From: an uncultured Acetobacteraceae bacterium
GTDB lineage: Bacteria; Pseudomonadota; Alphaproteobacteria; Acetobacterales; Acetobacteraceae
Direction: 5' to 3'
DNA length: 39,239 nucleotides
Assembly (NCBI GenBank): GCA_937873175.1
Contig: CALMVT010000345.1
Coordinates: 1 to 39,239, forward strand
Part shown: positions 20,483 to 28,796 of the stretch, piece by piece
Layout of the letters: each line of letters opens with the position of its first letter
Position numbering within the stretch: position 1 is the first letter of the stretch
Position numbers and translations under genes: made by a program
Notes under the pieces: generated by a model
Database searches by the model: none
The model's input: only the letters and a program-made list of their open reading frames with translations
Told to the model about the DNA's origin: nothing

Positions 20483-20917
20483 CTACTCCAGGCAGGCCGC
20501 AAGCGTGACGAGCACCGTCACGCTGTCGGTCCAGCACGACCCGTCATCCATCACCGCCACCGCCACCACCGTCTGCGATGTGGCCAGCCGGATGCGGGTC
20601 GAGAGCTTCGGCGCGAACGATGCCGGGCCGAAGACGGCATGCACCACCTCGGGGTTCGGGTTGCCCTCCGCGAACACATGCAGGCTGTCCACCCGGCGGC
20701 CTTCCGGCGCGTCCGCGCTGACCGTCATGCCCACCGCGTTGCCGTTCTCCACCATCTGCGCCAGGTCGAGCTTGACGCAGCCCGGCTGCGGCACCTTGCC
20801 GCCTGTCACCCGGGCGATCTGCTCCGTCACCTCCCGCGGCGTGGCCCGCGCCCGCTGGCCCGCCGGCATGGTCAGCACGGACGCGCCGGCCAGCACCAGC
20901 GCCCGCCGTGCGATCAC
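20483..20917 (-). CDS. soxY: Sulfur-carrier protein SoxY with a non-classical C-terminal arm
   Basis: A 144-residue SoxY starting at GTG 20917, which overlaps the soxX stop (GTGA). The N-terminus IARRALVLAGASVL resembles a short Tat signal. The body is typical: VTEQIARVTGG, NGNAVGMTVSADAP, and NPNPEVVHAVFGP, with strands close to the end. In classical SoxY the protein ends with a flexible Gly-Gly-Cys-Gly-Gly arm whose Cys carries the sulfur substrate. Here the end is Thr-Leu-Ala-Ala-Cys142-Leu-Glu and stop, checked codon by codon (TAG at 20483-20485). The carrier cysteine is therefore kept, third from the end, but its glycines are replaced. Confidence 0.9.
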   Translation of the reverse strand: MIARRALVLAGASVLTMPAGQRARATPREVTEQIARVTGGKVPQPGCVKLDLAQMVENGNAVGMTVSADAPEGRRVDSLHVFAEGNPNPEVVHAVFGPASFAPKLSTRIRLATSQTVVAVAVMDDGSCWTDSVTVLVTLAACLE

Positions 20918-21306
20918 TTCAGCCCCGCGAGGTAGGCCGTCGCGTCCGCGATCTCCTGCGGCGACAGGATCGGCTTGCCTTGCCATTGCGCGCCAACCCG
21001 CTGCCGCCCGCCCACCGTGCCGAAGGAGGGCATCACCGTGTCCGGGTTCATCTTCGAGGCGTCCATCAGCCGCTCCTGGATCTCGTCCGCGCTCAGCCGC
21101 GCGCCGACCCCGTGCAGGTCCGGCCCGACCGTCCCTTGCAGATGGGGATTGGGGAACGGCCCGGCATGGCACAGCGTGCAGGTGCTGGCTTGCCGGGTCA
21201 CGACGGCGTAGCCCCGCTGGGGGTCGCCCGGCACCGGGGCCGCGGCAATCAGCAGAAAACTAACCGAACACAGAACCCGTGATCGTGCGATACCACACAT
21301 CCGCAT
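20914..21306 (-). CDS. soxX: Sulfur-oxidation monoheme cytochrome SoxX
   Basis: A 130-residue SoxX, electron-accepting partner of SoxA. After a signal-like segment (VLCSVSFLLIAAAP) the heme site is CTLCH (43-47), followed by VGPDLHGVGARLS, and the distal ligand region NPDTVMPSF with Met92. The C-terminal ILSPQEIADATAYLAGLK is the closing helix typical of this family. With the ATG at 21306 the gene overlaps the flavoprotein gene by 47 bases, unusually long for this cluster. A GTG at 21276 would shorten the overlap but leave a signal with no basic residue, so I kept 21306. Confidence 0.92.
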   Translation of the reverse strand: MRMCGIARSRVLCSVSFLLIAAAPVPGDPQRGYAVVTRQASTCTLCHAGPFPNPHLQGTVGPDLHGVGARLSADEIQERLMDASKMNPDTVMPSFGTVGGRQRVGAQWQGKPILSPQEIADATAYLAGLK

Positions 21307-22507
21307 AAGCCGCCTCTTGCGCCCGGACCGCCGGCTCGGCGTCGAGCGGGCTGGTGCCGCCGGCGCCCTCGATGTCGGTCAACTGCCCGTTCACCGGCCG
21401 GTACACCCCGGCGATGGAGATCCCGTACTCGGGCGCCACCAGGCTGTAGCACGTATTGATGAGCCGCGGCACCTCGGGCGCCCGCCCGGCCAGCAAGGCG
21501 GTGATCGCCTGGGCGCACACCTTGGCCTGCGCGTTGGCCGCGAAGGCCGACTTCGGCATGGCGCCCATGATCGCCGCATCGCCGATGACATGGATGCCCG
21601 CAACCCGCAGGCTCTCGAACGACACGGGATCGACCGGGCACCATCCGGTGCGGTCCGCGACGCCCGCCGCCTGCGCGACCGCGCCGGCCCGCTGCGGCGG
21701 GATCACGTTGGCCACGTTGGCCTTGTGGGTGTCGAAATCGGTGGAAACCGTCATCGCCGCCGGGTCTACCCCGGTCACGGCGCCGCCGTTCGACAGCGAC
21801 ACCCATTCCAGGAGGCCCGGATACATCTGCGCCCACGCCTGCTGAAACAGCTTCTGCTTGCTGAATTGGTCCTTGGCGTCCAGCACCAGCAGCTTGCTGC
21901 GCGGCTTGTTGTTCTTCAGATACCAGGCGATCAGGCTGGCCCGCTCATAGGGGCCCGGCGGGCAGCGGTATGGGTTGGCGGGCACCGTCATCACCACCGT
22001 GCCGCCGTCCGGCATGGCGCGGAGCTGGTCGCGCAGCAGGGTCGTCTGCGCCCCGGCCTTCCACGCATGCGGCATCCTCTCCGCCGCCGCCCGGTCATAG
22101 CCCGGCAGCGCCCCGGGATCGCTCCCCAAGCGCAGGTCCACGCCCGGCGCCATCACCAGCCGGTCGTACTCGACCGCGCCGCCATCCAGCAGCACCCGCT
22201 TGGCCGTGCCGTCCACGCCCGTGGCCCGCGCCTGCACCAGCTTCACCCCGGCCGCCGCCACCTTGTCCCAGCCGAACTGCTGCCCGTCCAGCTCCCGCAT
22301 CCCGGCCACCACCGGGTTGCTGAACGGGCAGGATAGGTATTGCGCATTCGCCTCGATCATCGTGACCTGGTGCCCGGCCTGCGCCAGCGACCGGGCCGCC
22401 GTGGCGCCGGCGAACCCGCCGCCCACCACCACGACCCGCGCCGCCCCTTGCGCTCGCGCCACGAACGGCGCCGCCAACGTCCCGAGGAGGACCGCGCGGC
22501 GCTTCAT
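21260..22507 (-). CDS. Flavocytochrome c sulfide dehydrogenase flavoprotein (FccB/SoxF-like)
   Basis: A 415-residue periplasmic flavoprotein. A Tat-like signal (MKRRAVLLG..., processed near ARAQ) leads into the FAD motif VVVGGGFAGATAA. Cys60 in YLSCPFSNPV fits the covalent FAD attachment cysteine, and Cys182 (RCPPGPYER) with Cys290 (GWCPVDP) fit the redox-active disulfide of the family, by analogy with Allochromatium FccB. Family members oxidise sulfide or reactivate the Sox carrier, passing electrons to a cytochrome partner, here probably the product of the gene immediately upstream. The ATG overlaps that gene's stop (ATGA). Confidence 0.93.
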   Translation of the reverse strand: MKRRAVLLGTLAAPFVARAQGAARVVVVGGGFAGATAARSLAQAGHQVTMIEANAQYLSCPFSNPVVAGMRELDGQQFGWDKVAAAGVKLVQARATGVDGTAKRVLLDGGAVEYDRLVMAPGVDLRLGSDPGALPGYDRAAAERMPHAWKAGAQTTLLRDQLRAMPDGGTVVMTVPANPYRCPPGPYERASLIAWYLKNNKPRSKLLVLDAKDQFSKQKLFQQAWAQMYPGLLEWVSLSNGGAVTGVDPAAMTVSTDFDTHKANVANVIPPQRAGAVAQAAGVADRTGWCPVDPVSFESLRVAGIHVIGDAAIMGAMPKSAFAANAQAKVCAQAITALLAGRAPEVPRLINTCYSLVAPEYGISIAGVYRPVNGQLTDIEGAGGTSPLDAEPAVRAQEAAYADVWYRTITGSVFG

Positions 22508-22773
22508 TGCGCCGCGAACCAGGTGGACAAGGCCGTGACTTCCTCCGGCGTGAAGCCCTTGACGATGCGGTTCATCAGCGTCGCCGGCTGGTCGCCGGAG
22601 CGATATGCCTCCATCTGCCGCGCGAGGTCCGGTGCCGGGCGCCCCTGCAGCACGCCCACGCCGCCGCCGCTCACGTGACAGCCGGCGCAGCTTTCCGCGC
22701 CCGGCGGCTCGATCATAGGCGACGCGGCGGCGGCCAGCAGCAGCGCCGCCGTCGCGAGGGCACCGCCCTTCAT
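22504..22773 (-). CDS. Small monoheme cytochrome c (FccA/SoxE-like)
   Basis: An 89-residue exported cytochrome. A hydrophobic signal (residues 4-18) is followed by one heme site CAGCH (29-33). The C-terminal half has TLMNRIVKGFTPEEVTALSTWFA, the usual cytochrome c ending with a likely Met ligand. Its size and position next to the FccB-like flavoprotein indicate that it is the heme subunit of that enzyme. It could equally accept electrons from the molybdenum hydroxylase upstream. Both ends overlap neighbouring genes by four bases (22504-22507 and 22770-22773). Confidence 0.88.
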   Translation of the reverse strand: MKGGALATAALLLAAAASPMIEPPGAESCAGCHVSGGGVGVLQGRPAPDLARQMEAYRSGDQPATLMNRIVKGFTPEEVTALSTWFAAQ

Positions 22774-24956
22774 GCGTGGCTCAGGTCGGCGTTCTTCAGC
22801 GGCAGGGTCCGGATGCGCTTGCCCGTCGCGGCGTAGATCGCGTTCAGCACCGCAGGCGCCGCGACCGCGATCGTCGGCTCGCCCACGCCGCCCCAGAACC
22901 CGCCGGTCGGCGCCAGCACCGTTTCGATCTTCGGCGTATCCGCCATGCGGGCCACCTGGTAGCTGTCGAAGTTGCTTTCCACGACCCGGCCCCCCTCGAC
23001 CGTGTTCTCGCTGTAAAGCAGCGCGCTCATGCCGTAGGTGAAGCTGCCCTCCACCTGCGCCGTCACCTGGTCCGGGTTCACGACGTAGCCGGGATTGGTC
23101 GCGGCGACGATGCGCAGGATCTTGAGATCCCCCGCCTTGCTGACGGAAACCTCCGCCACCGCCGCCGTGAAGCTGCCGAAGCCGCAGTTCTGGCAGATGC
23201 CGCGGAACACCCCCGAAGGCGGCGGCGTGCCCCACCCGGCGCGCTCCGCCGCGGCGTTCAGCACGGCCAGGTGCTTGGGACTTTTCGCCAGCATCGCCCG
23301 GCGGAACTCCAGCGGGTCGCGGCCCGCCACCGCCGCCAGCTCGTCGATGAAGCATTCGACGTAAACGGCGTTCTGGTTGTGGTTCACCCCGCGCCAAAAG
23401 CCTACTGGCACCGCCGTGTTGCGCATCGCGTGGTCGATCAGCAGGTTCGGAATGGCGTTGTAGCCGAACTCCGCCGGGATCAGGCCCTGGAACTGCGCCA
23501 TGTCAACGCCGTTGTTCAGCCGGTTCGGCGCCAGGTAGGCCAGGATGCTTTGCCCGCTGATGCGGACATGCAGCGCGTCCACGTTGCCCGCGTCGTCCAG
23601 CGCCGCCGTCAGCTTGCATTGGGTGATCGGGCGGTAATACCCGTGCTGCATGTCCTCTTCGCGCGACCAGATCAGCTTGACCGGCCGCCCCGGGATTTGC
23701 TTGGCCAGCAGCACCGCCTGCCGCGTGTAGTCCTGCTGCCCGCGCCGTCCGAAGCCGCCGCCCAGCAGATACTTGTTGACCCGCACACGGTCCAGCGGCA
23801 CCCCGCTTGCTTCCGCCGCCGCGGCCAGCGTCGCATCGCCGTTCTGCGTGCCAACCCAGACCTCCAGCCGGTCGCCGTCCATCTTGGCGGTGCAGTTCAT
23901 CGGCTCCAGCGTCGCGTGGTTCAGGAACGGGGCGCCGTAGGTCGCAGTGACGGTGCGCTTGGCCTTGGCCAGCACGCCCGGCGCGTCGCCCGCCTGGTTG
24001 CCCACCGCCGCCGTGGTCGCGTCCAACCCTTCGGCCAGGCGCGCGGCGATGGCCTTGCTGTTCTCCTGGGCGCCCGGCCCCTCGTCCCACGTCACCGGCA
24101 GCTTTTCCAGCGCCGTCTTGGCCTGCCACCAGGTATCGGCGACCACCGCCACCGCGTTGTCGCCCACCGGCAGCACGTGGCGCACGCCCGGCATCCCCTG
24201 CACCGCCGGGGCGTCGAAGCCCGCGAGCTTGCCGCCGAACACCGGGCACTGCGCGACCGCCGCCAGCAGCATGCCCGGCAGCGCCACGTCGATGGCATAC
24301 ACCGCCGCGCCGTTGGTCTTTTCCACGGTGTCCAGCCGCGGCAGCGGCTTGCCGATGATCGTCCAGTCGCCCGGCGCCTTCAGCGCCACGTCCCGCGGCA
24401 CCGGCAGCTTGCCCGCCGCTTCCGCGAGCTGGCCGTAGCGCAGGCGCTTACCGCTGGCCGCATGGGTCACGGCGCCCTCATGCCCCCGGCATTCCGACGG
24501 GGCTACGCCCCATTGCGCCGCCGCCGCCTGTTCCAGCATGGTGCGCGCCGCGGCGCCGCCCTGGCGCACGTAGTCCACCGATTGCCGGATGCCCTGGCTG
24601 CCGCCGGTCAGCATCTCGCCCCAGGCGCGCTTGTTCGCCTGGTTCGCTTCCGGCGGCACGTACTCCGTCGTGACCTTTTTCCAGTCCGCGCCCAGCTCGT
24701 CCGCGACCAGTTGGGCGAGGCCCGTGAGCGTGCCCTGGCCCATTTCCGACCGCGCGATGCGGATCACCGTCGTGTCGTCCGGCTTGATCACCACCCAAAT
24801 CCCGACCGGCGTGCCCCCCGCCGAGGCCGGGGTCAGCGGCGTGCCCGGCGCCGTCTGCGCGACTGCCTCCATCACGCCGCCGGGCAACGCCCAAGCAAGC
24901 GTGAAGCCGCCGCCGACGGCGGTCGCCAGGAAGCGGCGGCGGTTCACGACCCCCAC
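22770..24956 (-). CDS. Molybdopterin-binding subunit of a molybdenum hydroxylase (IorB-like)
   Basis: A 728-residue large subunit of the xanthine-oxidase family, closest in layout to the isoquinoline 1-oxidoreductase beta / aldehyde-dehydrogenase type. Residues 1-34 contain a twin-arginine signal (NRRRFLATAVGGG), so the enzyme should be periplasmic. Family landmarks are SEMGQGTLTGLAQLVADELG, GGGFGRRGQQDYTRQAVLLAK and the C-terminal GGVGEPTIAVAAPAVLNA, whose Glu is the catalytic base position. These enzymes hydroxylate a carbon next to a heteroatom or oxidise aldehydes with water as oxygen source. Direct placement ahead of sox genes is unusual. It ends overlapping the small cytochrome gene. 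Confidence 0.92.
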   Translation of the reverse strand: MGVVNRRRFLATAVGGGFTLAWALPGGVMEAVAQTAPGTPLTPASAGGTPVGIWVVIKPDDTTVIRIARSEMGQGTLTGLAQLVADELGADWKKVTTEYVPPEANQANKRAWGEMLTGGSQGIRQSVDYVRQGGAAARTMLEQAAAAQWGVAPSECRGHEGAVTHAASGKRLRYGQLAEAAGKLPVPRDVALKAPGDWTIIGKPLPRLDTVEKTNGAAVYAIDVALPGMLLAAVAQCPVFGGKLAGFDAPAVQGMPGVRHVLPVGDNAVAVVADTWWQAKTALEKLPVTWDEGPGAQENSKAIAARLAEGLDATTAAVGNQAGDAPGVLAKAKRTVTATYGAPFLNHATLEPMNCTAKMDGDRLEVWVGTQNGDATLAAAAEASGVPLDRVRVNKYLLGGGFGRRGQQDYTRQAVLLAKQIPGRPVKLIWSREEDMQHGYYRPITQCKLTAALDDAGNVDALHVRISGQSILAYLAPNRLNNGVDMAQFQGLIPAEFGYNAIPNLLIDHAMRNTAVPVGFWRGVNHNQNAVYVECFIDELAAVAGRDPLEFRRAMLAKSPKHLAVLNAAAERAGWGTPPPSGVFRGICQNCGFGSFTAAVAEVSVSKAGDLKILRIVAATNPGYVVNPDQVTAQVEGSFTYGMSALLYSENTVEGGRVVESNFDSYQVARMADTPKIETVLAPTGGFWGGVGEPTIAVAAPAVLNAIYAATGKRIRTLPLKNADLSHA

Positions 24957-24960
24957 GGCG

Positions 24961-25410
24961 TCAAGCCTTCCCGCCGGCGACCGAGTGGATCGCCACCCGG
25001 ATGCGCTGATAGGTGCCGCAGCGGCAGATGTTGGTCATGGCCTCGTTGATGTCGTCGTTTGTCGGCTGCGGCTTCTCGTTCAGCAGCGCCACGGCGGCCA
25101 TGATCTGCCCGCTTTGGCAGTAGCCGCATTGCGGCACCTGATGCGCCAGCCACGCCGCCTGCACCGGATGGCTGCTGTCGGGCGACAGGCCCTCGATGGT
25201 CAGCACCTTGCCCGACACGCTGCCGACCGGCAGTTGGCAGGACCGCGTCACCTGGCCGTCCACGTGCACCGTGCAGGCCCCGCACTGCGCGACGCCGCAG
25301 CCGTACTTGGTGCCGGTCATGCCAAGCTGCTCGCGCAGCACCCAAAGCAGAGGGGTGTCCGGGTCCACGTCGATCTCATGCGCCCGACCGTTGACGTCCA
25401 GTTTAACCAT
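24961..25410 (-). CDS. 2Fe-2S subunit of a molybdenum hydroxylase (IorA-like)
   Basis: A 149-residue iron-sulfur subunit with two 2Fe-2S clusters. The plant-ferredoxin-like site is in [17 protein letters not shown] with a fourth Cys in TRSC, and the four-helix site is in [10 protein letters not shown] and ICRCGTYQR. It passes electrons from the molybdenum centre of the following subunit, four bases downstream, onward, presumably to the cytochrome. It has no signal peptide; in related enzymes the small subunit travels with the Tat-targeted large one. It is the first gene of the eight-gene minus-strand cluster, and the 161 bases upstream (25411-25571) must contain its promoter, although I see no convincing -35/-10 pair. 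Confidence 0.94.
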   Translation of the reverse strand: MVKLDVNGRAHEIDVDPDTPLLWVLREQLGMTGTKYGCGVAQCGACTVHVDGQVTRSCQLPVGSVSGKVLTIEGLSPDSSHPVQAAWLAHQVPQCGYCQSGQIMAAVALLNEKPQPTNDDINEAMTNICRCGTYQRIRVAIHSVAGGKA

Positions 25411-25571
25411 GCGACCGATCCCAAGCAGTTCAGACGGCGACGCGCGCGACGCCGGCCTTTGGCCCCGGCACGAAGGCGGATCGCAGGGTCAGCATGCCCA
25501 GGGATGGCTGGGCGGCGCAAGGGCGGCCCGGTTTCTGGCCCGCGGCCCGGAGAAGCGCCCAAGCGCACCTG

Positions 25572-26915
25572 TCATCCGACCTGCCGCAACTCCGCCAAGG
25601 TCTGGCCGCTCCCGGGAAGAACGAAAACGCTGTCCTCCGTCAGCACTCGCACGACCGTGTCGTCCTGCATGTCGGCCTGGTCGTCGAGGTCGATGGCAAA
25701 GGCGTGCCAGCCGTCGCCGATCGCGCTGGCGTAAAGGTCGGCCCGGAACTGCGAAGCGACAGCCCGGCCGGCATCCCGCTGGTCCAGGTCGAGCCGGAGG
25801 GGCACTCGGTCGCCGGACGACTGCTTCCAGCACCAGCCGTAAAGCACGGTGCCGACCAGGCAATCCAAATGCCCCTCGTATGTCGGGTCCTGAGTGTCGT
25901 CCTCGGGCTGCCCGGCGTCCGGCGCCGCCGGGTCGGAGGCTGGCAACAGCCGCGACAGCACAGCCTGCGCGTCGGCCAGCAGCGTTGCAGCCTTGTTGAG
26001 GCCGGCCACGTAAGCATTGTCGGTTGGCGGTGCGGGAGAGCGCCATCCCGTGTCCAGCTCCGCGACAAAGTCCGCGAGGCCCGGCGCCGCTTGCAGCTCC
26101 AGGATGCGGGTCCACGCGTCCAGCATGTCGGGTGGCGGGACGGGCGCGGGTCCGTGGCAGATGGCTGCCCGGTTCATGAGGCCGTGCAGCGTGTGCGCCA
26201 TCGCCGCAGTGCGCGCGTGGAGGTCGAGCGCGGCCGGCGGCACGCGATGGTGCCGCAAGGCCGGCTTGACGGCGGCATCAAGCGCATGGCGGGCCTCGTC
26301 GGACACCGCGGCGTCCAGCCCCAGGCGCCGGAGCACCCCCTCCACGCTGGCCGATGGCCGGGCAAGCAGATCCTCGAAATCGACAAACGCGACCGGCGCG
26401 TCCTGCGCTGCCCGCAGCACGGCCAAGGTGTGATCGATCCACATGAGCAGGCTGCGCGTTTGCCCGAAGCCGTTGCGCCGCGCCAGCGACCGCGTCACAT
26501 CGAGCGGGCTGCGGACCGGGTGGACAAAGCAGGGCCGGGCGCCCGCCGTGCGGAACACCGGGTCCCAGAACGGGATCAGCCGGGCCATGCGCGGGTCCTT
26601 GACGACGAAACGGGGGGCGTCGCCATAATCTTCCCGCAGGATGCTTTCGGCCTCTGCCTGCAGGGCCTCCATGTCGCCCCTGTTGAAGCGGTGCGGCGGG
26701 ATGGCGCCGATGCTGGTCCAGTCCTGGCCCAGGGCGGCCAGCACGCGCTCGTTCAGCGCCACGACGGCAGGCGACTCCCAAAAACCTTCCGCGTTGTCCT
26801 CGGTCCCCGACAGCAGGCGGCGCGGCAGGGCGAAGCCCGCCAGCGAAAGGGCGCGGGTGAGCGCCGAGGTCCCGCTCCGGTGCATGCCCAGGACCACAAC
26901 GGCGGTCCGAGGCAT
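25572..26915 (-). CDS. Sulfotransferase-family protein with an extra C-terminal domain
   Basis: A 447-residue protein. Residues 1-25 contain the strand and loop VVVLGMHRSGTSALTRAL, which is the PAPS 5'-phosphosulfate-binding P-loop of sulfotransferases. The segment FVVKDPRMARLIPFW and later VHPVRSPLDVTRSLARRN fit the 3'-phosphate-binding region. The middle is helical. The last 100 residues contain VLYGWCWKQSSGDRVPLRL and QFRADLYASAIGDGWHAFAI, a small beta-rich domain also seen at the ends of some sulfotransferases and glycosyltransferases. The acceptor is unknown; surface polysaccharide is a guess. The ATG at 26915 begins just before the P-loop strand; GTGs at 26921 and 26942 are alternatives, and no good ribosome-binding site decides. 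Confidence 0.82.
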   Translation of the reverse strand: MPRTAVVVLGMHRSGTSALTRALSLAGFALPRRLLSGTEDNAEGFWESPAVVALNERVLAALGQDWTSIGAIPPHRFNRGDMEALQAEAESILREDYGDAPRFVVKDPRMARLIPFWDPVFRTAGARPCFVHPVRSPLDVTRSLARRNGFGQTRSLLMWIDHTLAVLRAAQDAPVAFVDFEDLLARPSASVEGVLRRLGLDAAVSDEARHALDAAVKPALRHHRVPPAALDLHARTAAMAHTLHGLMNRAAICHGPAPVPPPDMLDAWTRILELQAAPGLADFVAELDTGWRSPAPPTDNAYVAGLNKAATLLADAQAVLSRLLPASDPAAPDAGQPEDDTQDPTYEGHLDCLVGTVLYGWCWKQSSGDRVPLRLDLDQRDAGRAVASQFRADLYASAIGDGWHAFAIDLDDQADMQDDTVVRVLTEDSVFVLPGSGQTLAELRQVG

Positions 26916-27120
26916 GTCCACGCGGTCGAAACGGTAGCTCACGTCGCCGAAGCCATGTCCAACTGGCACGCTGTCCCCCGCTGCTGTTCCGGCATGGACC
27001 AAGCAACATGGCCGCGGCTTCTGCCCTGGATCGCCCTGATCCCTGCCCGCAACCGTTGACGTCAAGTCGGAATGGCACAACCGGGCCGTGTCAGCAAGCG
27101 CCTACTGCACGCTATAGGAT

Positions 27121-28641
27121 TTAAGGGCCGTTCACCCCCACGCTCTCTCGGTCCCGCCAAGCCCGCTCAAACGGCAGCCGCCACGCATGCGGCGCCACAA
27201 GCTGGTGCACCGACTTCGGCCCCCACGACCCCGGCGAATACAGGCGCACCGGCGGCGGCGCTTCCAGCAGCGGCACCGACACCTCCCATAGCCGCTCGAT
27301 GCCCTCGGCCGTCGTGAACAGCGTGTGGTCGCCGCGCATCGCGTCAAGGATCAGGCGCTCATAGGCTTCCAGCACGTCGCCGATCAGGCCCGTGTCGTTC
27401 ATGGCGAACTGCAGGCTCAGCTTGTCGAGCCGCATGCCCGGGCCCGGGCGCTTGCCGTAGAAGGACAGCGACATCTTGGAGGCGTCCGCCAGGTCGAAGG
27501 TCAGGTGGTCCGGCCCCTGCGCGCCCACGCCCGACCCTGTGGGGAACATGCTCTTCGGCGGCTCCCGGAACGCGATGGAGATGATGCGCTGCCCTTCCGC
27601 CAACCGCTTGCCGGTGCGCAGGAAGAACGGCACCCCGGCCCAGCGCCAGTTGTCGATCCCGCACTTCAGGGCAATAAACGTTTCCGTGTCGGATTCCGGA
27701 TCGACGCCCGGCTCCGACCGGTATCCCGTGTACTGCCCCCGCACCACGTCCTGCGGCTGCACCGGCGTCATGCTGCGGAAGACCTTGTTCTTTTCCTCGC
27801 TGATCGGCGCCGGCTCCAGGGCGGTGGGCGGCTCCATCGCCATGAAGGCCAGGATCTGGAACAGGTGGGTCACCACCATGTCGCGATACGCCCCGGTCGC
27901 CTCGTAGAAGCCGGAGCGCTTGCCCAGGCCCAGCGTTTCCGGCACGTCGATCTGCACGTGGTCGATGAAGTTGCGGTTCCAGATCGGCTCGAACAGCCCG
28001 TTGGCGAAGCGGAAGGCCAGGATGTTCTGCGCCGGCTCCTTGCCGAGGAAATGGTCGATGCGGAAGATCTGGTCCTCCGAGAACACCTCATGCAGCCGGG
28101 CGTTCAGCGACACGGCGCTCGGGAGGTCCCAGCCGAACGGCTTTTCCATGATGATCCGGGACCGGGCAACGAGGTCGCCTTGCGCCAGCAACTGCACGGC
28201 GGACAAGGCCGCGTTGGGCGGCACGCTCAAATAGTGCACCCGGCGGCTTTCCCCGCCCAGCGACGCTTCCGCCCGCTCCACCGCCGCCCGCAGCACGTCC
28301 GCCCCGGCCGACATCGGCACGTAGTCGAGGCTGTCGACAAAGGCGGTCCAGTCGGCCTCCTTGACCTTGCGCGTGGAGAATTGGTCCAGCGCCCCGCGCG
28401 CCAACTCCCGGAACCCGTCGGGCGTCATGTCGTCCAGCGACACGCCGATGATCCGGCACCCCGGGATGAACCCGGCGCTCGACAGGTGGAACAATCCCGG
28501 CAGCAGCTTGCGCCGCGACAAGTCGCCCGTGGCGCCCACGAGCACGACAACCTGCGGGTATCCCGGCCCCACCCCCCGACGCACCTTTTTCAACCGACCG
28601 CTCCCATCCCGCTCGCTCCCAGGCACCTTGCTGACGTCCAT
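27121..28641 (-). CDS. zwf: Glucose-6-phosphate 1-dehydrogenase
   Basis: A 506-residue G6PD, which oxidises glucose 6-phosphate to 6-phosphogluconolactone and feeds the pentose-phosphate and Entner-Doudoroff routes with NADPH. The coenzyme loop is GATGDLSRRKL (36-46), the EKPFG motif is at 166-170, and the active-site signature RIDHFLGKE is at 194-202 with its catalytic histidine. The rest, including YEATGAYRDMVVTHLFQ and VPFFLRTGKRL, is complete. The ATG at 28641 is supported by a GGAGGG ribosome-binding site just upstream. No pgl, edd or gnd neighbour is present. It is divergent from the nuclease-like gene across 155 bases. Confidence 0.97.
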   Translation of the reverse strand: MDVSKVPGSERDGSGRLKKVRRGVGPGYPQVVVLVGATGDLSRRKLLPGLFHLSSAGFIPGCRIIGVSLDDMTPDGFRELARGALDQFSTRKVKEADWTAFVDSLDYVPMSAGADVLRAAVERAEASLGGESRRVHYLSVPPNAALSAVQLLAQGDLVARSRIIMEKPFGWDLPSAVSLNARLHEVFSEDQIFRIDHFLGKEPAQNILAFRFANGLFEPIWNRNFIDHVQIDVPETLGLGKRSGFYEATGAYRDMVVTHLFQILAFMAMEPPTALEPAPISEEKNKVFRSMTPVQPQDVVRGQYTGYRSEPGVDPESDTETFIALKCGIDNWRWAGVPFFLRTGKRLAEGQRIISIAFREPPKSMFPTGSGVGAQGPDHLTFDLADASKMSLSFYGKRPGPGMRLDKLSLQFAMNDTGLIGDVLEAYERLILDAMRGDHTLFTTAEGIERLWEVSVPLLEAPPPVRLYSPGSWGPKSVHQLVAPHAWRLPFERAWRDRESVGVNGP

Positions 28642-28796
28642 GAGAATGCGCCCTCCGCGCCCGTTTTGTAAGGCGCGGGGCGCACAGGCGCGACGCGGAG
28701 GGCAACCAGGCCAAACCCAGCCCGGCAGGGCGGCAAAAGCACACCGCCCGCGGATCATACGCGAAGTTGAAGTTAACAGTTTCGCGCAATCGGCGC

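Noticed and set aside
22776-25049. Long open frame on the plus strand opposite the molybdenum hydroxylase gene.
   Set aside because: The product is Arg/His-rich with no domain, and the minus-strand frame encodes a complete conserved protein.
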